Both the position numbers and the translations under genes were made by a program. A stretch of DNA of 64,000 nucleotides from Lachnospiraceae bacterium. GTDB lineage: Bacteria > Bacillota > Clostridia > Lachnospirales > Lachnospiraceae. Below the pieces are notes generated by a model. It was not told the origin of the DNA. It saw only the letters and a list, made by a program, of their open reading frames with translations, and ran no database searches. The stretch covers positions 62,001 to 126,000 of the forward strand of contig CAJTFX010000007.1 in the NCBI GenBank assembly GCA_910575555.1, written 5' to 3'. Shown piece after piece: positions 35,948-43,397 of this stretch (position 1 is its first letter; every line of letters starts with the position of its first letter).

Positions 35948-36082
35948 AAGTGATGAATATTTTTAATAAATGTTATTTATCACTTACAAGTGATATTATA
36001 GGCTATACTAGTTTCATTGTCAACACTTACAACAAATATATATCACTTTTTTATTGTTTTTATTTCTTTTAAATGATATAAT
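35948..36082. promoter_or_regulatory. divergent repressor switch of the element
   Basis: Leftward promoter: TTGACA (36023-36018), 17 bp, TATAAT (36000-35995), perfect consensus. Rightward promoter: TTGTTT (36054-36059), 17 bp, TATAAT (36077-36082). A perfect palindrome TATCACTT-AC-AAGTGATA (35978-35995) touches the leftward -10, and single half-sites occur at 35948-35954 and 36041-36048. This is the layout of a cI/cro- or stl-like switch. Confidence 0.75.
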
Positions 36083-36113
36083 GAATTCATCTTATATGAA
36101 AGAGGGTGTAAAC

Positions 36114-36326
36114 ATGTCCATGTCAGAAAAAATACGAATCGCATTAGTAAAGCGTAAAATATCTGTTACGGAACTAGCTAACAGTCTTAACACTTCTCAA
36201 AGTAACTTATCAAATAAACTAAAACGCGATAATTTCACCGAAAAGGAACTGAATCAGATAGCCGACATTCTAAATTGTGATTTTAAAGGGATTTTTGTAA
36301 TGAGAGATACAAAAGAAGAAATATAA
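36114..36326 (+). CDS. XRE-type helix-turn-helix repressor of the element
   Basis: 70 residues, a single HTH domain (ISVTELANSLNTSQSNLSNKL) and little else. Start ATG 36114 with AAGAGGGTG upstream. It is the only rightward gene on the left half of the element, transcribed away from the integrase operon across shared operators, so it is the probable master repressor. Being so short, it has no peptidase or sensor domain; induction would need an outside protein. Confidence 0.82.
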   Translation: MSMSEKIRIALVKRKISVTELANSLNTSQSNLSNKLKRDNFTEKELNQIADILNCDFKGIFVMRDTKEEI

Positions 36327-36334
36327 ATAACTCT

Positions 36335-36468
36335 TGAACCTCTTTGCCAGATATGCTATATTGTAGATAGAAAAGGGAGAACCATAGAAGCGGCTCTACC
36401 CCAAACAGTTAAAAGCTAATTTTTACATCAGCCGTCGCTATTGCAGTAGTGGCGGCTATTTCTTTTTT
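36335..36468 (+). ncRNA. candidate antitoxin antisense RNA
   Basis: Promoter TTGAAC (36335-36340), 17 bp, TATATT (36358-36363), predicted start near 36370. Terminator: AGCCGTCGCTA (36430-36440) pairs with TAGTGGCGGCT (36447-36457) followed by ATTTCTTTTTT. The roughly 100-nt RNA overlaps the 3' end of the opposing toxin gene, as in TxpA/RatA-type type I modules. No protein is encoded in it. Confidence 0.6.
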
Positions 36469-36548
36469 CCCTTGAAGATTGTATAGCATAAACCGACAAG
36501 GGCAACAATGAATATTCCAGTCTGAATCAGATCGGAGTATGTAACCAT
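36456..36548 (-). CDS. holin-like type I toxin, 30 residues
   Basis: Sequence starts MVTYSDLIQTG, then a hydrophobic stretch IFIVALVGLCYTIF and a basic end KGKKK. This matches the short holin-like toxins (Hol_Tox type) common in Firmicutes, which insert in the membrane. A very strong ribosome binding site, AAGGAGGGTG, lies before ATG 36548. It is transcribed from a separate leftward promoter (TTGTTG 36675-36670, TATAAT 36652-36647), giving a leader of about 90 nt, and is overlapped at its 3' end by the opposing RNA. No terminator with a T run is seen in its own direction. Confidence 0.72.
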   Translation of the reverse strand: MVTYSDLIQTGIFIVALVGLCYTIFKGKKK

Positions 36549-36604
36549 TGAATCACCCTCCTTTCTTTCGTCTGGAGGGCTACTTGAACCCTCCGAAAAA
36601 TAAG

Positions 36605-36675
36605 AGGGGTAAAGCCGCCTTTGGCTCTATGGTTTCCCATATAGGGATTATAGCATATCTACCCTTTTTCAACAA
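36605..36675 (-). promoter_or_regulatory. toxin promoter and leader with inverted copy of antitoxin leader
   Basis: Leftward TTGTTG (36675-36670), 17 bp, TATAAT (36652-36647). The following leader (GGGAAACCATAGAG ... GCGGCTTTACCCC, about 36636-36605) matches the start of the opposing RNA (36376-36404), and both are preceded by AGATATGCTATA. The two transcription units therefore look like an inverted duplication. Confidence 0.6.
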
Positions 36676-36778
36676 TAACCCTTTTTTATAGCTTGTGGGA
36701 ATTTCGGTCACTTAATGAAACAGATTCCGCTTTGCATATAGACCCCTAGGGCATCCATCCAGATAGATATATCTTCAC

Positions 36779-36946
36779 TTACTTTACATCTTTTTGCCGT
36801 CTATTCGTGTAGTAGTCAAGAATCTGTGCGCTGCGTTCCCGGTTCTGCCTATCCCTTTCAATCAGCCTATCTATTACCCTTGTTGCCTTATCCTGCTTTG
36901 TGCTGTCAATCGGTACTCCGTTTCTATCTGTATATAATTTATTCAT
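36779..36946 (-). CDS. small hypothetical protein
   Basis: 55 residues, MNKLYTDRNGVPIDSTKQ..., highly charged and helical with many Arg (RLIERDRQNRERSAQ). ATG 36946 follows GGGGAGGTAAGTGACA and overlaps the upstream gene by 8 bp. No known domain. Confidence 0.6.
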   Translation of the reverse strand: MNKLYTDRNGVPIDSTKQDKATRVIDRLIERDRQNRERSAQILDYYTNRRQKDVK

Positions 36947-37361
36947 TGTCACTTACCTCCCCTAATGCTTTTCGTACTCCTGCACCATATCTTTCATCTA
37001 ATGACAAGATTTCTGCAAGTCTGCTATCCGCCTTTGCAATGTTTATAGCATCTGTCTGTGCTAATGCCGGATAATTAGGACTAATCAAAGTACCAATAAG
37101 TTTGCGGTCGCTGTCCGTCAATACTGTTTTCTTCTTCGGCTGCGGCATGGTTGCCTCTATGCCCTGCATCGTTTCAGAAAAAGCAGTATAAGAATGATGG
37201 CTTTCATCAAAACATTTCAAACTTCCTGCCATTTTGGATATTGAGCTATTATCAAGCGTTGGTTTCTGTGGCTGTACTCCATAGGTTTCCGCAAGTTTTG
37301 CGTTTGTCTGTTCCGTATATTTATCTACCGGGAAAACAACGTCTTTCAATTCGTAATTCAT
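36939..37361 (-). CDS. hypothetical protein of the element
   Basis: 140 residues, soluble, no recognised family. The N-terminus MNYELKDVVFPVDKYTEQTN and a central KKKTVLTDSDRKLIGTLISP segment are the most distinct parts. It lies 6 bp after the 198-residue gene and overlaps the following small gene, so these three form one operon. Confidence 0.6.
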   Translation of the reverse strand: MNYELKDVVFPVDKYTEQTNAKLAETYGVQPQKPTLDNSSISKMAGSLKCFDESHHSYTAFSETMQGIEATMPQPKKKTVLTDSDRKLIGTLISPNYPALAQTDAINIAKADSRLAEILSLDERYGAGVRKALGEVSDNE

Positions 37362-37367
37362 GCCACA

Positions 37368-37964
37368 CTATCCATTAAAAGCCATATTTACCGCATTTTT
37401 TACATTCTGCAAGCTATCATACACATTTTCAATGTTTGGCAGCTCTACCCCGAAATAAGGAATAGGCTTATCAACTGTGGTACGTTCTGGCTCGTTTTTA
37501 TCGTTCATTTTAACCTTATCCGTCTTTTCTGTCCGGCTTGTACTCAATGCAGATAATAATTTTCTATCCCAATATCCCCCGGCGGTATCTTGTAGCAACT
37601 GGAATTCCCTATCGCTTACTTTTGCCCCGATTGTCTTTAACGCTGTTACCGTGGATGCAAAGGACGGATTGACTGGTACAGAAAAATATAAGTTTAATTC
37701 TCTTTCTATCTGTCCTATGTAGGCATTTGCAATGTTTTGATGCTTTTCTCTTTCGCTGTTGATTATCTCCGCATAACTTTTTGACGGTTTCCAGTTCCGG
37801 CGGCTCTCCTCAATATGTTCCTCCGTGTATTTGCCCTGCATGGACTTTAATTCTTTTTCATACTTTGCTTTCTCCGTGGAATAAGCTGCTGCCAATGTGT
37901 CAACCGTTCCTTTGTACTCGGTCAACTGTTCCATAACCTTTTTCATAAATTTTTGATACTTCAT
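37368..37964 (-). CDS. hypothetical protein of the element
   Basis: 198 residues. The first 100 are Lys/Glu-rich and probably coiled coil (LAAAYSTEKAKYEKELKSMQ). No recognised domain; a scaffold-like or capsid-modifying role, as in some satellites, would be speculation. ATG 37964 with GAGGTAAAAC upstream. First gene of the leftward three-gene operon. Confidence 0.6.
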   Translation of the reverse strand: MKYQKFMKKVMEQLTEYKGTVDTLAAAYSTEKAKYEKELKSMQGKYTEEHIEESRRNWKPSKSYAEIINSEREKHQNIANAYIGQIERELNLYFSVPVNPSFASTVTALKTIGAKVSDREFQLLQDTAGGYWDRKLLSALSTSRTEKTDKVKMNDKNEPERTTVDKPIPYFGVELPNIENVYDSLQNVKNAVNMAFNG

Positions 37965-38160
37965 AATGTTTTACCTCATTCTTTTTGCCATTTATGGCTA
38001 TTTGTTTTGGATTTTCAGTGTAAAAATGGACTAAATTCAATATGTACTTAGCTAAAGTTAGTGCTAATAACACTATAAAAATATTGATTTTACGTCATTT
38101 CACAACATAAAAATAACTTTTTGACATATCTCTTGACATATTATCTTTAAATATCGCTAA
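37965..38160. other. intergenic region with paired TTGACATA repeats
   Basis: About 195 bp, AT-rich, without a gene. TTGACATA occurs twice 12 bp apart (38121-38128, 38133-38140), the same word as near the ends of the element. AGTGCTAATA at about 38061-38070 resembles part of the attachment core. It could hold the promoter of the downstream operon; no clear -10/-35 pair was chosen. Confidence 0.35.
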
Positions 38161-38694
38161 TCACTCCTGCAATTCATCTCTCAATCGAGGAAGCTGTGCC
38201 GCAATTTTTCCTGTACCCTTTGTAAGTTCTCCTAATCGTGGAAGTTCGGAAGCGGTCAAAACATGCTTTTCCTCTTTGTTGGGTATGCTTTCTTCAATGC
38301 TTACAGTATCTTTGTAAGATAGCCTTTTTTTCATTAAGAAAATGCCACTTGGCGGCGATACCTTTCCAGACAATAAGGCTTGTTCAATATATGCCGCAAT
38401 AAAAGATTTCGCCGATTGTATCAATTCTTGGCACCTTTCGCTACACCCTGTTCCGTTATTCCAGTTAAAAAGCGTTGTCCTGCTGATATGCAATGCCATA
38501 CAGAGAGATTCAATGCCCGGACGAATGCTTGATTGCTGACAGAATGAAAAATATTCATCAATCCGCTGTTTGATTTCCTCGTCCGTTTCTGGCTTTCCTC
38601 TGTCATGTAATTGCTTCAATGATGTAACAAGTTCCTGCACTGTTGACGTTTCCATATCATCAATCTGCCCTTGTGGATAACTGTTTCTTCCCAT
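38161..38694 (-). CDS. terminase small subunit-like protein
   Basis: 177 residues. Central region IRPGIESLCMALHISRTTLFNWNNG is a helix-turn-helix as in small terminase subunits, followed by LIQSAKSFIAAYIEQALLSG and a conserved FLMKKRLSYKD motif frequent in TerS-like proteins. In phage satellites such a protein redirects packaging of a helper phage to the satellite's own DNA. No large terminase gene accompanies it, which fits that model. Other HTH roles remain possible. Confidence 0.55.
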   Translation of the reverse strand: MGRNSYPQGQIDDMETSTVQELVTSLKQLHDRGKPETDEEIKQRIDEYFSFCQQSSIRPGIESLCMALHISRTTLFNWNNGTGCSERCQELIQSAKSFIAAYIEQALLSGKVSPPSGIFLMKKRLSYKDTVSIEESIPNKEEKHVLTASELPRLGELTKGTGKIAAQLPRLRDELQE

Positions 38695-38784
38695 GTTTTA
38701 CCTCTTTTCTGCTGATTTTCAGCCAATTTTATAAAAGTACTTCTTTTTATGACGTTAAGAAAATTCGCTGTACTTACTTCAATG

Positions 38785-38819
38785 CTTCCACAGGAGAGAG
38801 TTATCACACACTGTGGAAG
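38785..38819. other. inverted repeat in 38695-38921 intergenic region
   Basis: CTTCCACAG (38785-38793) and CTGTGGAAG (38811-38819) are perfect inverse complements with 17 bp between. The rest of the 226-bp gap shows no gene. Lying between the helicase side and TerS, it might be an operator or part of a replication origin; this is only positional. Confidence 0.45.
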
Positions 38820-38921
38820 TCTTATATTTACTGCATTTGTGCAAATATGTATTTCCCATGTAAAACCCTTAAAGAAATTATTTTTTTATACAACCCATAG
38901 GAAATGCACATCACGCACAAA

Positions 38922-39128
38922 CTATGTTTTTTCTTCCTTGTTAATCCGCTCAAACTCTGTCAATTCTGCCAGTATCAAATCTTTTGCAAATCGTGAATTA
39001 TCATACTTTTTGTATAGCTTGTCCGCATCTGCGATTACCGCTTCCCAAAATTCATCCTCATTGCAAATTCTATCAATATACTGCTTATGAAACTGCCAAA
39101 TTTCACGATATACCTCAAAATAATCCAT
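38922..39128 (-). CDS. small hypothetical protein
   Basis: 68 residues, acidic and aromatic-rich (MDYFEVYREIWQFHKQYIDR...), soluble. Placed 18 bp after the helicase stop, in the replication operon. Similar short proteins accompany primase-helicase genes in many Firmicutes elements, but none has a function I can name. Confidence 0.6.
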   Translation of the reverse strand: MDYFEVYREIWQFHKQYIDRICNEDEFWEAVIADADKLYKKYDNSRFAKDLILAELTEFERINKEEKT

Positions 39129-39146
39129 GTACTGTACCTCTATTCA

Positions 39147-40597
39147 CTAATCAAACGGCAATGGCTCCGATTCATCAACTTCAATAAAATCTTCACTTGC
39201 AAAGTCATACCCTCGGATTATGTTACGAACTGTTTTGCCATTCACTGTTCCAGATGCCTTGTAAATGTTCTTTGACTTCACATCATCAATAAAATTCCGT
39301 TTATTTTCTATGTGAAAACCGTTATCATTGCACCATTCTTCATACTTTTCATATAAATCTTTAATGGCAATATTGCACCCTTTTTTCTCCACAAGGCAGT
39401 CATTGATAAAGTTTTGCATTTTGTCAGAGGAATTGGCATATTCAACTGTAGCCGCCCGGATGTTCTCTGGCTCGTCCAATCCCTCTTTACAAAAAAGTAA
39501 CCATCCAGAAATACACCAATTTAAGATTCCGCTTAATGCGTTACCTGTAGACAGTTTGTTTTTTAAAGTTTTATCCTGTTCACTCTCTGTAAAATGTCGG
39601 TCAAATGAAATGACCTGTACCCGGTCTGACTTAAAAAAAGTAGTATCACTGACAATGGGAAGATAATTTGTGTTACAAATCAGTTTAAAGCAGGGTGTAA
39701 ATTGAAACTCGGATTGATGTAAAACCTTGCTGATATAGTATCTCGTCCAGTCATACTTTTTTGCAACGCAACATCTAACGCCATTCTTTTTTGTGGTTCC
39801 GATGCAACTGCAAGCCGTTTTCCCGCCAGTTTTGCAATATCCGGGCTTGCCGTCCAGCTATCTGTATTATTTTTAATTGCCAGTGTTTCCGCTCTGACTG
39901 ATACGGCATAAGTTCCCAAAAGATTAGATATCGTTTCAATCATTGTGCTTTTGCCATTTCTTGTTGTAGAACCAAATAAGAACCACATTTTTTCAAGCCT
40001 TGTGTCACCTGTAAGACAAATGCCAAATAGCTTTTGCAGATAGCGGACTTTCTCTTGACTGCCCTCCATGACTTCATCAACAAATTTTTCCCACCGTTCA
40101 CATGACTTGCCCGGTTCATACCGCACATTCGCAATCTGTGTTAATAACAAATCCGGGTCATGCTTGATAAATTCAACCCTATCTTGATGCAATACTAAAA
40201 CGCCATTCAGACAATTCAAAATATACATATCAGTATCACAATCTTCATTCTTAAAAAAATTCAGATCCCTTGCATCCTGGATAATTGTATTTCGTTTTCG
40301 ATGTTCATTCCATGTTGCCGCATATTTCAGATATTTATTATCATCCTCTGATGCCGACACTGCATACTTGATAAGTGCTTTTGCCAGAATCTTTGTCATA
40401 TTCCGGACTTTCAAGCCGCCCAAATCAATCGCCCAATACTTCCCATTAAATTCATACCATTCACTGGCCATAGCGTTGTATCTACAAATTTTATTGAATA
40501 TATCAGACAACAACCTTGCGGAACCTATATCATCATGCGAATAAGTTCTGATTGCGTTTTTCATATTCAGCCACTCAACAATATTTTCCTCTGTCAC
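39147..40597 (-). pseudogene. D5/P4-type phage helicase with one frameshift
   Basis: About 483 residues after repair. Starts at GTG 40597 (VTEENIVEWLNMKNAI) behind GGAGGTGG. It has a D5_N-type N-terminal domain, a P-loop GSTTRNGKST near residue 205, and downstream LAGKRLAVASEP and GRDTISARF, the SF3/D5 helicase set. At about 39720-39724 one base is missing from a run of T (coding strand), so the first frame ends at 39680; the second frame continues FKLICNTNYLPIVSD...FDRHF and ends at 39147. The break is in the ATPase domain just after sensor motifs, so activity is doubtful. Confidence 0.82.
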
Positions 40598-41457
40598 ATT
40601 CCACCACCTCCCCGATATACGGTATGGCAATCCGCAACAGCCTTTTTAATAGCCAGATTCATCTTTCTTTCGTTCCTGTACATTCCCGAACTTCTGAAAA
40701 TATTACGCATAATGCCCTCACTGCATCCGCACCAAAAAGCCAACATATTTGCAAACTTTAAATCTGCACTGGATTGTGTACCGTCACCAATTCCAAGGCA
40801 TTTCCAATTTCCATTTAATAAGTCCGAAAACACTTGTCCGTTCCTACCATTTTCGGCTTTCTCTATAATTTCACGCTCCGACAGCAACAAATCCAACTGT
40901 GGAAGCCTCCTTGTATTCTCTGTTTCCTTTTTCCTCTGTTACAATAATTGTAAAGTATATCTATTCTCTGTTGTGCTTCTGATAAATCTACAGGATTAAC
41001 AGCATTGCCTGTTAAAGCCGCATACCGCCCTGTGGAATATAATTCAATCTCTTTTGTCTTTACTGCTTTTTTCACCATCCCCAAAGCAAAAATATGTAAT
41101 CCGTTTCCGCTTTGTGATACTTCAATAAATGTATCTTTGAAATTATCAATTATGTTCTCTGCTAATGGCGTTAAAACCCGTTATCGCTCCTACAATGGTC
41201 TAAATCAATGAATGTAATATCTTATCAAGAACAAACCCCAAACTGCCGTATTTTCCCGATTTAAGACCTTGCAAAGCATTTTCGTATGTTGTCCATGCCC
41301 TGCTGTTAGTTGTGCTTGCCTTGCCATTGTACAAAGCTGAATATGGTATTTTACGCTGTTTCCCCTTTTCATCTGTTTCTAACTTCCATAGTATGAAATT
41401 GCTGCGTTTCTTCATCTGTGGGGGAATATAGAAATCTGCCATTTTGTCACCACTCAT
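40594..41457 (-). pseudogene. phage-type DNA primase, three frameshifts
   Basis: Repaired, it reads about 287 residues: FILWKLETDEKGKQRKIPYS, the catalytic-like FIDLDHC, SQSGNGLHIFALG and STGRYAALTGNA, i.e. a primase/polymerase (NrS-1/P4-like) domain, then a C-terminal region ending HTVYRGGGGM. Breaks are near 41220-41226, 41171-41176 and 40895-40902, each a single-base change. Intact fragments are 41200-41457, 40863-41084 and 40594-40896. It overlaps the helicase start by 4 bp and the AlpA-like stop by 4 bp, so the ancestral operon was tightly coupled. Confidence 0.8.
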
Positions 41458-41648
41458 TCAGCATATACCTTTTCGATGTAGTCAAAAAATTGATTTCTCT
41501 TAATACGGTATGACCTTCCTATTTTCCGAACTGCCCCAGCTTCTTCTGCTAACTTTCGCACTGTACCACTACCTAAATTTGCTAATTCACATGCCTGTGT
41601 TAATGTAATCAATTCACCATGCTTATTTTTGCTCTCTAATTGGTTCAT
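41454..41648 (-). CDS. AlpA/excisionase-like DNA-binding protein
   Basis: 64 residues with LTQACELANLGSGTVRKLAEE and a YRIKRNQFFDYIEK end, the HTH_17 excisionase form. Such proteins direct excision or switch on satellite replication genes. ATG 41648 is preceded by AAGGAGG. It heads the leftward replication operon. Candidate promoter: TTGAAA (41726-41721), 18 bp, TATAGA (41702-41697). Confidence 0.78.
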   Translation of the reverse strand: MNQLESKNKHGELITLTQACELANLGSGTVRKLAEEAGAVRKIGRSYRIKRNQFFDYIEKVYAE

Positions 41649-41696
41649 AGTTTTAACCTCCTTGAAAATAGATTTTTGTTATTATATAATTGTATA

Positions 41697-41726
41697 TCTA
41701 TATCTAAATAATACTAACTGTTTCAA
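41697..41726 (-). promoter_or_regulatory. candidate promoter of replication operon
   Basis: TTGAAA (41726-41721), 18 bp, TATAGA (41702-41697) in a very AT-rich region. Other -10-like words are present, so the assignment is weak. Confidence 0.35.
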
Positions 41727-41809
41727 ATCATACCTACACTATTCAACCAACAGATATTTTTGAATTTAATGGGCTTCTTTTTAATCAATATAATTTTGGA
41801 GAAATTTTA

Positions 41810-42592
41810 TTGACTTTTTATGATATGGATTTAAATAAGATTGCACAAAAAATAAACTTTCCTATTAAGATATTAGAAAATGCGGAAGCTTCAATAAATA
41901 ACTATGTAAACGAATGTTTCAACATATTATCTGACTATTATGATTTACTTTTAGTGGCTCTTTTACTAAATGAAATTGAACGCAATTTATTTAATACTGA
42001 TTTTGGGGATAATGAAAGTATAAATTTAAAAGTCAATCAAACTTTTATATATTTTGCATATCTAAAACTGTTCATAGAAAAATATGCTGATGGTAGATTT
42101 GAAACTTTAGAAGAATTCAATAAAATTGCACTTAGCCAACAATCTATGACTGCAAAATACCATTTAACTAAAGATAATGAATTATGCCTTACCTTTGTAA
42201 TTGATAATATATCAACTTTAATTGCCTTAGAATTAATAAACCTCAAAAACAGCAATATACCAATTAAAAAATGTGAAAATTGCAAAAAAGTATTTATTCC
42301 TATAAGCCGTTCTGATGAGATTTATTGTGATAGAATATTTAAAAATAACAAAACTTGCAAACAACTTGGGTATACAGAAAAAGCCAAAAAAAATCCATTC
42401 ATGCAAATGTTTACTAAAGCACGCAAAACACAACATGCTAGAATCCGATATAATAGCCATATCTCTGATTATAAAGAAAAACATTATGAACCATGGAGAA
42501 TAGCGGCAGAAAAAGCCAGAGACGAGTACCAAAAGGCAAATGATATAAATGGATTCCAAAAATGGCTTGATGAACATAAAAATTCCTTTTAA
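41810..42592 (+). CDS. right-end cargo protein with zinc-ribbon-like C-terminus (DUF6076-like)
   Basis: 260 residues from TTG 41810 (GGAGA upstream). The same frame is open and looks protein-coding back to 41708 (YTIQPTDIFEFNGLLF), so a lost or unusual upstream start is possible. The middle is helical; the C-terminus has CENCKKVF, YCDRIFKNNKTC and KAKK, a zinc-ribbon-like cluster as in DUF6076 proteins. It is far more AT-rich than its surroundings and is the only rightward gene in this half of the element, next to the attachment site, the usual place of cargo such as anti-phage genes. Function unknown. Confidence 0.7.
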   Translation: MTFYDMDLNKIAQKINFPIKILENAEASINNYVNECFNILSDYYDLLLVALLLNEIERNLFNTDFGDNESINLKVNQTFIYFAYLKLFIEKYADGRFETLEEFNKIALSQQSMTAKYHLTKDNELCLTFVIDNISTLIALELINLKNSNIPIKKCENCKKVFIPISRSDEIYCDRIFKNNKTCKQLGYTEKAKKNPFMQMFTKARKTQHARIRYNSHISDYKEKHYEPWRIAAEKARDEYQKANDINGFQKWLDEHKNSF

Positions 42593-42600
42593 TGTAACAA

Positions 42601-42632
42601 AAAAGACTACTGGCAACTGCTGATAGTCTTTT
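42601..42632 (+). terminator. terminator after cargo gene
   Basis: AAAAGACTA (42601-42609) pairs with TAGTCTTTT (42624-42632). Symmetric A and T runs suggest action in both directions. Beyond it, up to 42786, there is no gene; AAGACGA words recur near 42670, 42682 and 42752. Confidence 0.7.
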
Positions 42633-42786
42633 CCATTGATATACAATCTGACATATTTTTATTCAAACAAGACGAACAAAGACGATAAATCAACTACTGG
42701 AACAACAAGCCAAAATCCTCAAAATTCCTTGATTTTAAGCCACTTTCACACAAAGACGAAACAACACGCATTTCACCTTGTACTTA

Positions 42787-42807
42787 CAATAGGTGAGTGC
42801 TAATATT
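42787..42807. repeat. attachment site, VOC side
   Basis: Second copy of the exact 21-bp direct repeat. Only half of the CIRCE-like operator (GAGTGCTAA) is present here. The VOC gene promoter begins 18 bp further right. Confidence 0.85.
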
Positions 42808-42825
42808 ATAAAAAAGAACGATCCA

Positions 42826-42854
42826 TTGCATTTTCCGAAACAGTACTATATAAT
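42826..42854 (+). promoter_or_regulatory. VOC gene promoter
   Basis: TTGCAT (42826-42831), 17 bp, TATAAT (42849-42854). Before integration it would have lain only about 20 bp from the clpB operator, in divergent orientation. Confidence 0.72.
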
Positions 42855-42898
42855 TGAAACGCAAACGGCATATACCAAAAACATGGAGGATACTATCA

Positions 42899-43261
42899 TT
42901 GAAACTGAAAAATATACTAATTGTAGTAAAAGATATCGAAAAATCAAAACAATTTTATTATGATCTGTTCGGCCTTACGCCTATCCTTGACAATGACGGA
43001 AATATGATTCTTACAGAAGGGCTTGTTCTTCAGGAGGAATCTGTCTGGAAAAATTTTATCGGAAAAGAGATTATCCCTGAGAACAATTCCTGCGAGTTGT
43101 ATTTTGAGGAACAGGACATTGAGAATTTTGTCCACAAACTGGAGAAGCTCTATCCAAAAGTTACCTATGTGAACAGGCTGATGGAACACAGTTGGGGACA
43201 GAAAGTGGTTCGCTTTTATGATCCGGACGGTAATCTGATTGAAGTTGGAACGCCTATGTAG
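42899..43261 (+). CDS. VOC family (glyoxalase-like) protein
   Basis: 120 residues from TTG 42899, with GGAGG 9 bp upstream. One vicinal-oxygen-chelate domain: NILIVVKDIEKSKQFYYDLFG, and KVVRFYDPDGNLIEVG at the end with the usual metal-ligand Glu. Substrate unknown; related proteins act in methylglyoxal or antibiotic detoxification, or merely bind small molecules. The insertion of the element has separated it from clpB, its probable former divergent neighbour. Confidence 0.87.
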   Translation: MKLKNILIVVKDIEKSKQFYYDLFGLTPILDNDGNMILTEGLVLQEESVWKNFIGKEIIPENNSCELYFEEQDIENFVHKLEKLYPKVTYVNRLMEHSWGQKVVRFYDPDGNLIEVGTPM

Positions 43262-43275
43262 CAGAAAAAAGAAAA

Positions 43276-43369
43276 GGCTGTTGCAAAACAGCAGTTATAT
43301 ACAAACTATGGTATTCAGAATACAAGTTCTTATCCATATATTGTATATAAGCTGCATTTTGCAACAGCC
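43276..43369. repeat. 94-bp long hairpin, MITE-like or bidirectional terminator
   Basis: Perfect 13-bp terminal inverted repeats GGCTGTTGCAAAA (43276-43288) and TTTTGCAACAGCC (43357-43369), extended inward with few mismatches (CAGTTATATACAA against TTGTATATAAGCTG). A T run follows at 43371. It lies between convergent VOC and MCP genes. The ends look like insertion-sequence termini, but it could simply be a strong terminator. Confidence 0.65.
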
Positions 43370-43397
43370 CTTTTTTGTTGTCACTTATGCGGTTCTT

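Larger units (their letters stand above)
33587..42807. mobile_element. 9.2-kb integrated element, phage-satellite-like, in clpB operator
   Basis: Bounded by identical 21-bp repeats (33587-33607 and 42787-42807). Gene order from the left: tyrosine integrase, three small genes, divergent repressor switch, small hydrophobic toxin with antisense RNA, small unknown genes, TerS-like gene, helicase, primase, AlpA-like gene, cargo gene. No capsid, tail, conjugation or relaxase gene is visible, so a PICI-like satellite is the best fit; an integrative mobilisable element is less likely. Frameshifts in int, primase and helicase suggest it no longer moves by itself. Confidence 0.8.

Noticed and set aside
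38055-38075. Second attachment-like site (AGTGCTAATA) inside the element
   Set aside because: Only about 10 bases match the 21-bp core; too short to support nested insertion.
33587-42807. Element as a complete prophage
   Set aside because: No large terminase, portal, capsid, tail or lysis cassette; 9.2 kb is too small.
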